Shown piece by piece: positions 53,401-58,220 of a DNA stretch of 58,220 nt. Source of the stretch: an uncultured Gammaproteobacteria bacterium (GTDB lineage: Bacteria > Pseudomonadota > Gammaproteobacteria > Xanthomonadales > Xanthomonadaceae); NCBI GenBank assembly GCA_903942465.1, contig CAJAPA010000144.1, positions 1 to 58,220 of the forward strand, written 5' to 3'. Positions within the stretch are counted from its first letter, which is position 1, and every line of letters starts with the position of its first letter. Under the pieces are notes generated by a model, which saw only the letters and a list, made by a program, of their open reading frames with translations, made no database searches and was not told where the DNA came from. A program made the translations under genes and the position numbers.

Positions 53401-54006
53401 CAGCTCGGGCTTTGCCCCTTGTCGGGGCTGGAAAAAACCTGGCAGGAACGCAAGGACCGACGCGGCGAAGCGCCGGTGGTGGTGGCCGGTTTGATCAGCC
53501 AGATGCGCAAACGCGGCGACAATCAGGCCTTCGTGCTGATCGAAGACCAGGTGACCGGTCTGGAGTGCGCTTTCTTCAGCGAGGCCCATCAGGATTATTC
53601 CGCACTGCTGACCCGTGACCGCATCGTGGTCATCGAAGGCACCCTGCGCGAAGACAGCTTCAATGGCGGCTTCTCGTTGCGGGCCAAACACTGCTGGGAT
53701 TTCCACAGCCTGCTGCTGCAGTACAGCAAAGGCATCCAATGCCGTCTGGATCTGTGCCATCCCGATTCCTGGCAGGCCCTGCAGGCGCTGCTGGCTTCCT
53801 ACCGACCGGGCCAGACGCCGGTGCTGCTGCAACTCAAGACCGCCACCGCCGAAGGCCGCCTGCGTGCACCGCCGGCGCATTCGGTACGTTGCGAAGCCGC
53901 GCTGATTACGCAATTGCGCCAGCTGGATGGGGTTGCCGAAGTGACAGTGGCCCTGAATAAGCCCTGGTCTGTCGCCAGCACCGGCCTGGCCGGTGCGGCA
54001 TCGTAA
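50449..54006 (+). CDS. dnaE: DNA polymerase III subunit alpha
   Basis: PHP domain (FVHCHLHSEFSLTDSTIRL), GRGSGAGSLVAW, PDFDIDFCMDRRDEVIDYV; start taken at 50449. Confidence 0.97.
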   Translation: MTPTFVHCHLHSEFSLTDSTIRLPELVARCAAMGMPAVAVTDNCNFFALVKFFKAAESAGIKPIAGADLFLDNGQGGHYRITALCQNQAGYLSLSKLISRAYLEGHSREVPVIAPEWLFGGNEGLILLHGRHSPLAHLMQQEHKPENAAQIAEWLSLFPRRLYLEISRLGLSEEAAYNARAIAFGSRHQLPLLASNDVRFLEADDYEAHEARVCISSGRVLDDPKRPKLYSPQQYLKSPGEMASLFADIPEALANSVELAKRCNLELSLGTYFLPDFPVPEGHTLDSWIRSEARDGLQRRLKSFPMAPGHDQSAYLARLDLELDVIIRMGFPGYFLIVADFINWGKSQGIPVGPGRGSGAGSLVAWSLGITDLDPMRYDLLFERFLNPERVSMPDFDIDFCMDRRDEVIDYVARKYGRDKVSQIITYGTMAAKAVVRDCGRALGLPYGFVDSIAKLIPMTLGISLDDALGNSAAMETDSKKRKEKEELISAELVQRYHSEDDVRDLIDLALKLEDLTRNAGKHAGGVVIAPSPLTDFTPLYAEQVHAGETATSIVTQFDKDDVEAIGLVKFDFLGLRTLTIIQWAVEAINAERRADAQDPIDILAIPLDDPQTYRLLSKGLTTAVFQFESRGMKDYIKKLEPSTFEDLIALAALYRPGPLNSGMVDDFINRRHGRAEVSYPHANLESILKPTYGVIVYQEQVMQIGQVLAGYSLGGADLLRRAMGKKKPEEMAKERIKFEQGAHDNGINGKVATGIFDLMEKFAEYGFNKSHSAAYALVAYQTAWLKTHYPAQFMAATLSSDMDNTDKVVNFLQDCKGFNIDVLPPDVNASTHKFKALDRQTIRYGLGAVKGVGEGACLSIAAEREANGAFTDLLDFCRRVDSTKLNRRVLEALIYSGALDSLGSNRASLALQLPEVLKATEQMAREAQSGQVPLFGASPAVSIQIDLPNIGDWPLDERLRHERDTLGFFLSGHPLDPWQAEFKQLGLCPLSGLEKTWQERKDRRGEAPVVVAGLISQMRKRGDNQAFVLIEDQVTGLECAFFSEAHQDYSALLTRDRIVVIEGTLREDSFNGGFSLRAKHCWDFHSLLLQYSKGIQCRLDLCHPDSWQALQALLASYRPGQTPVLLQLKTATAEGRLRAPPAHSVRCEAALITQLRQLDGVAEVTVALNKPWSVASTGLAGAAS

Positions 54007-54044
54007 GCTTCTGATAAAATACGCCGAACCGTCCGAGAACCGCC

Positions 54045-55004
54045 ATGAATCCGAATTTCCTCGATTTCGAACAGCCGATTGCCGACCTGGAAGCCAAAAT
54101 CCAGGAACTGCAACGTGCCAGCCAAGGCCCGGGCGTCAATATCGAGCTGGAAGTGGAGGGCCTGCAGACCAAGCTGGAACAACGCACTGCCGAGATTTTC
54201 AGCAAGCTCAGTCCCTGGCAGATCTCGCAGCTGTCCCGCCATCCGCAGCGCCCGTACAGCCTGGATTACTTCGAACTCATTTTCGATGAATTCCACGAAC
54301 TGGCCGGCGACCGCGCCTTTGCCGACGACGCCGCCATCGTGGCGGGATTGGCACGCCTGAACGGCCGCGCCTGCATGGTCATCGGCCAGCAGAAAGGACG
54401 CGACACCAAGAGCAAGGTCAAACGCAATTTCGGTATGCCCCGGCCTGAAGGCTACCGCAAGGCCCTGCGTCTGATGAAAATGGCGGAACGCTTCGGCCTA
54501 CCCTTGTTCACCTTCATCGACACGCCCGGCGCCTATCCCGGCATCGGTGCCGAAGAGCGCGGCCAATCGGAAGCCATCGCACGCAATCTGCTGGAAATGG
54601 CCGAACTGAAAATTCCGGTGATCTGCAGCGTGATTGGTGAAGGCGGCTCGGGCGGCGCGCTCGCCATCGGCGTCGGCGATGCCACCTTCATCCTGCAGTA
54701 CAGCACCTATTCGGTGATTTCACCGGAAGGCTGTGCGTCCATTCTCTGGAAAAGCGCTAGCAAGGCCGAAGAAGCCGCACAGGCTCTGGGTCTCACGGCA
54801 GAGCGCCTGCTGGAACACAAACTGGTCGATAAAATCATTCCCGAACCGCTCGGCGGCGCCCACCGCAATCCGGCCGTGATGGCCGAAACCCTGAAAGCGG
54901 CAATTTGGAATGAGCTGCAGCATCTGGAATCGCTCTCGCTCGACACCCTGCTGGATCGCCGTTATCAGCGTCTGCGGGCCTACGGCGCGTACGACGTCGC
55001 TTGA
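54045..55004 (+). CDS. accA: Acetyl-CoA carboxylase carboxyltransferase subunit alpha
   Basis: [66 protein letters not shown]. Confidence 0.97.
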   Translation: MNPNFLDFEQPIADLEAKIQELQRASQGPGVNIELEVEGLQTKLEQRTAEIFSKLSPWQISQLSRHPQRPYSLDYFELIFDEFHELAGDRAFADDAAIVAGLARLNGRACMVIGQQKGRDTKSKVKRNFGMPRPEGYRKALRLMKMAERFGLPLFTFIDTPGAYPGIGAEERGQSEAIARNLLEMAELKIPVICSVIGEGGSGGALAIGVGDATFILQYSTYSVISPEGCASILWKSASKAEEAAQALGLTAERLLEHKLVDKIIPEPLGGAHRNPAVMAETLKAAIWNELQHLESLSLDTLLDRRYQRLRAYGAYDVA

Positions 55005-56284
55005 CCGAATGCCTGCCCGCCACGCTGTGTGCGCCGCCCTCGGCGCGGGTCTGGGTGGGTTTTAGTGGCGGACTGGATTCCAGCGTTCTGCTGCACGGGC
55101 TGAAACAGCATCTGCCGAATGCATGCACGCTAGAGGCCATCCACATCCATCACGGTTTGCATCCGGCGGCCGACGCTTGGGTAGCACACTGCCAAACGGT
55201 CTGCGACGCGCTCGGTATTGCCCTGCATAGCGAACGCATCCGAATTGAAGATCCCCACCGCAACATCGAAGCACAGGCGCGTTCGGCACGCTACGCGGCG
55301 TTCGCACGCCTTGTGAATGCCGGCGACACCCTGGCCCTGGCGCACCATGCCGATGATGTGGCCGAGACCCTGCTGCTGCGTTTGATGCGCGGCGCCGGCA
55401 CCGAAGCCCTGGGCAACATGAAGGCGCTGTCCCGATACGGCGAAATGCAGATCTGGCGCCCGTTGCTCACGCTGCGCCGTGCCGAACTGCAGGCCTACGC
55501 CGAGGCGAATGCACTGATGTGGATCGAGGATGCCAGCAATGTCGATACCGGTTTCGACCGTAACTTCCTGCGCAGTGAGGTACTGCCCCTGCTGGAATCC
55601 CGCTTTCCCAATGCGGGTGCTCGCCTAGCCCGCAGCGCCGCCCTGTTGCAAGGCGATGCCGCGCTGCTGCAGCCGATGATCGCGGACCAGCTTGCCCGCT
55701 GCACCAGCCCGCAGGGCCTGCTTTTGGCCATGCTGATGGCGCAGCCGCCGGAACTGCAGGCGCATCTGCTGCGGACTTGGCTGCAGGACAACGGAAAGGG
55801 GGCGCCCGGCGCAGAAGCCCTGCATGAATTTCTGCGGCAATTGAATACCCATGAAACTGACGATGACACCCGGCTGGATGGCGCGGATTATGCCGTGCAA
55901 CTCTGGGACGGCACGCTGATGCTGCGCACGAAGCCGGAATCGGAAACCGATGATACCGCTTTGGATGTGCTGTGGGACGGCCAGGACGCCTTGCCGCTGC
56001 CGCGCGGCGGCCTGTTGGCATGGCAGGGCGCAGCGCCCATGCCGGTGCGCGTGTGCTACCGGCAAGGCGGTGAGCGCATCCGCCTGCCCGATCAGGCCAT
56101 GCACCACAGCGTAAAGAAACTGCTGAGCAGCCGCGTTCCGCCCTGGCAACGCGCGGCCCTGCCCTTTGTTTATAATGGGCAGAACGAGCTGCTGGCGGTC
56201 GGCGAGGTGCTGATTTCCGCGCAGCTGGATGATCTTTCACGCCAACACGGCCTGCGCCTGCATTGGCACAGCGATAGCGAGTAA
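55001..56284 (+). CDS. tilS: tRNA(Ile)-lysidine synthetase
   Basis: [18 protein letters not shown]-loop; [41 protein letters not shown]; apparent TTG start overlapping the accA stop. Confidence 0.94.
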   Translation: MTECLPATLCAPPSARVWVGFSGGLDSSVLLHGLKQHLPNACTLEAIHIHHGLHPAADAWVAHCQTVCDALGIALHSERIRIEDPHRNIEAQARSARYAAFARLVNAGDTLALAHHADDVAETLLLRLMRGAGTEALGNMKALSRYGEMQIWRPLLTLRRAELQAYAEANALMWIEDASNVDTGFDRNFLRSEVLPLLESRFPNAGARLARSAALLQGDAALLQPMIADQLARCTSPQGLLLAMLMAQPPELQAHLLRTWLQDNGKGAPGAEALHEFLRQLNTHETDDDTRLDGADYAVQLWDGTLMLRTKPESETDDTALDVLWDGQDALPLPRGGLLAWQGAAPMPVRVCYRQGGERIRLPDQAMHHSVKKLLSSRVPPWQRAALPFVYNGQNELLAVGEVLISAQLDDLSRQHGLRLHWHSDSE

Positions 56285-56287
56285 GCC

Positions 56288-56548
56288 ATGAGCAAAACCC
56301 CGAAATCCCCGGAAGCCTCCCCGGTCGCCGCATTCGAAAAAGCCCTTGAAGAACTCGAGTCGGTGGTCTCGGCCATGGAGCGCGGCGAACAGAGTCTGGA
56401 TGAATCGCTGGCGGCCTATGAACGCGGCATCGCCTTGTACCGGCAATGCCAGGGCGCCTTGGAACAGGCCGAGCAGCGGGTAAGCCTGGTCAACAACGCC
56501 GCCAATCCCGAACAGCAGACGCCGTTCCGCGAAACCGATGCCGACTGA
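56288..56548 (+). CDS. xseB: Exodeoxyribonuclease VII small subunit
   Basis: [52 protein letters not shown]. Confidence 0.94.
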   Translation: MSKTPKSPEASPVAAFEKALEELESVVSAMERGEQSLDESLAAYERGIALYRQCQGALEQAEQRVSLVNNAANPEQQTPFRETDAD

Positions 56549-57398
56549 CAACGAACGCATCGAGCGCGTTCTGGACGGCGCCTTGCCGCCGGAAAGCCTT
56601 GCCCCGCAACGCCTGCACCGCGCCATGCGGCACGCCACGCTGGACGGCGGAAAACGCCTGCGTGCACGCTTGGTGTATGCCACCGGCCGACTGTTCGAAC
56701 TGAGCATGACTCAACTCGATTCAGCCGCAGCGGCCGTCGAGATGATTCACGCCTATTCGCTGATTCACGACGACCTGCCGGCCATGGACGATGATGCCCT
56801 GCGCCGCGGCAAACCAACCGTGCACATCGCTTTCGATGAAGCCACTGCCATTCTGGCCGGCGATGCACTGCAAGCTTTGGCCTACGAAACCCTAGTGTGC
56901 GCCGAGTGGCCGGACGCCGCCAAACTGGCCGCTTTACAGGAACTCATGACCGCCTCCGGTTCGCGCGGCATGTGCGGCGGTCAGCAGCTCGACATGGACG
57001 CCGGCGGAAAAACACTCAGCTTGGCGGATCTGCAGAATGTGCATGCACTGAAAACCGGAGCGCTGATCAAGGCCGCCCTTCGCCTGCCGGCGATTGTTGC
57101 CGATGCCGATGGCGCTGCGCATGCTGCCTTGGACGCCTTCGCCGACGATCTTGGCTTGGCCTTCCAGATTCAAGACGACATCCTTGATGTGGAAGCCAGT
57201 ACCGAACAACTGGGCAAATCGGCCGGCAAAGACGCGGCGCAGGCCAAAGCCACCTACCCGGCCCTGCTCGGGCTGGACGGCGCCAAAGCCCTGCTTGCCG
57301 AACTGGCCGAACGCATGCCTCAGCACCTGTCCGGGTTCGGCGAGCGCGCCGAAGCCCTGAACGCACTGGCGGCCTTTGCCGTGGCGCGACGGAATTAG
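56538..57398 (+). CDS. ispA: Polyprenyl (farnesyl) diphosphate synthase
   Basis: [28 protein letters not shown] (FARM) and [11 protein letters not shown] (SARM). Confidence 0.95.
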   Translation: MPTDNERIERVLDGALPPESLAPQRLHRAMRHATLDGGKRLRARLVYATGRLFELSMTQLDSAAAAVEMIHAYSLIHDDLPAMDDDALRRGKPTVHIAFDEATAILAGDALQALAYETLVCAEWPDAAKLAALQELMTASGSRGMCGGQQLDMDAGGKTLSLADLQNVHALKTGALIKAALRLPAIVADADGAAHAALDAFADDLGLAFQIQDDILDVEASTEQLGKSAGKDAAQAKATYPALLGLDGAKALLAELAERMPQHLSGFGERAEALNALAAFAVARRN

Positions 57399-57409
57399 CA
57401 CGGCCCCTA

Positions 57410-57439
57410 TTGACAAGCCAAATTAACCTTATGTATAGT
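57410..57439 (+). promoter_or_regulatory. Strong sigma70-like promoter
   Basis: TTGACA (57410-57415), 18-nt spacer, TATAGT (57434-57439). Confidence 0.75.
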
Positions 57440-57441
57440 TT

Positions 57442-57460
57442 ATTTAACATTGAGTTAAAT
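57442..57460. repeat. Perfect inverted repeat ATTTAAC-ATTGA-GTTAAAT just after the -10 (candidate operator)
   Basis: 7-bp arms at 57442-57448 and 57454-57460. Confidence 0.75.
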
Positions 57461-57483
57461 TAAACTTACCTAAGGAGGGTGCA

Positions 57484-57909
57484 ATGCCTTACCGTGAAAA
57501 AGTGGCCTGGTTGTCCTTGCTGTCGATGCTGGCGGTGTTTATTCCCTACTTCACCTGGTCTTCGCTGCACCCGCCCGGCCCGGAAATTCCCAATCTCAGG
57601 CAAATGGCCCTGTATGCCGTGACCTCGCTGTCCTGGGCGGCGATTCTGGGCATCGGCCACCTGCTGCTGCGCCGCAGCGCGCCGGGTGAAGCCACACTGC
57701 CGATGGACGAACGCGACACCGCGATCGCCCATAAAGCCCGCGGTTACGCTTACGGCGTGTTGATTACCGGCATGATTGTGGTTGGCGGTTTCATGCCCTT
57801 CACCAATGCCGGCTGGGAAATCGCCAATACCGCGTTCTTCATGATCGTGCTGGCCGAGGCGGTGTTTTCAATCGGCATCATCCGCGCTTACCGCAGGCAA
57901 CATGCGTGA
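57484..57909 (+). CDS. Four-TM membrane protein of unknown function
   Basis: 141 aa with strong SD (AAGGAGG); four hydrophobic segments, PMDERDTAIAHKARGYAYG motif; start overlap with the downstream XRE gene. Confidence 0.75.
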   Translation: MPYREKVAWLSLLSMLAVFIPYFTWSSLHPPGPEIPNLRQMALYAVTSLSWAAILGIGHLLLRRSAPGEATLPMDERDTAIAHKARGYAYGVLITGMIVVGGFMPFTNAGWEIANTAFFMIVLAEAVFSIGIIRAYRRQHA

Positions 57910-58127
57910 GCGGGGTGATCCGCAATAAAATCCGCACGCTGCGCTTCATGCAGGGCGAAATGTCGCAGGCCGAACTCGGCCTGCGCATCGGCTTGACCCG
58001 GCAGACCGTGGCCACCATCGAAGTCGGCAAATACGCACCCTCGTTGGAAGCCGCGTTCCGCATCGCCGATGTGTTCGGAGTGCCGCTGGCTGAAGTGTTT
58101 GAATGGGATGCTAACGCGCAGGAGTGA
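57906..58127 (+). CDS. XRE-family HTH transcriptional regulator
   Basis: VIRNKIRTLRFMQGEMSQAELGLRIGLTRQTVATIEVGKYAPSLEAAFRIADVFGVPLAEVFEW. Confidence 0.93.
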   Translation: MSGVIRNKIRTLRFMQGEMSQAELGLRIGLTRQTVATIEVGKYAPSLEAAFRIADVFGVPLAEVFEWDANAQE

Positions 58128-58186
58128 TTGGCAAAACCGGACACGGATATTATCCTAGGCGCCTCTTCATTGCTGATCTTTGCACC

Positions 58187-58220
58187 ATGCGCCCCATCGT
58201 TCTTTGCGGTTTGACCGCTC
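58187..58220 (+). CDS. Possible start of an exported protein, truncated by window end
   Basis: ATG at 58187, MRPIVLCGLTA..., signal-peptide-like but only 11 codons visible. Confidence 0.3.
   Translation, partial: MRPIVLCGLTA

Overview
58.2 kb of gene-dense, GC-rich gammaproteobacterial chromosome. Gene order and content suggest Lysobacterales/Xanthomonadales; this is inference, with no marker search run. Most of the window is core housekeeping. It includes the rpsB-tsf-(cupin)-pyrH-(CDF transporter)-frr-uppS-cdsA-dxr-rseP-bamA-lpxD-fabZ-lpxA-lpxB-rnhB-dnaE-accA-tilS-xseB-ispA macro-cluster, the map-glnD-dapD-(Spx/ArsC-like)-dapE cluster on the minus strand, minCDE, parC, psd and purT. Less ordinary segments are: an SPFH/band-7 + ribbon-helix-helix + small membrane protein + M15 peptidase cluster behind an AT-rich promoter with inverted repeats (about 6.78-9.25 kb); a GldA/GldF/GldG-like ABC system with AlkA (9.2-13.4 kb); a DesK/DesR-type two-component pair; a zincin-like gene after minE; a bacterial M2 (ACE-family) peptidase next to a Rieske oxygenase; a 53-aa membrane microprotein ORF absent from the supplied ORF track; and a membrane protein/XRE regulator pair behind a strong promoter with a perfect inverted repeat. 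I saw no CRISPR array, rRNA, tRNA, transposase or prophage. Nothing here can be proven from sequence alone to be a new system; the SPFH-RHH locus is the best candidate for a closer look.
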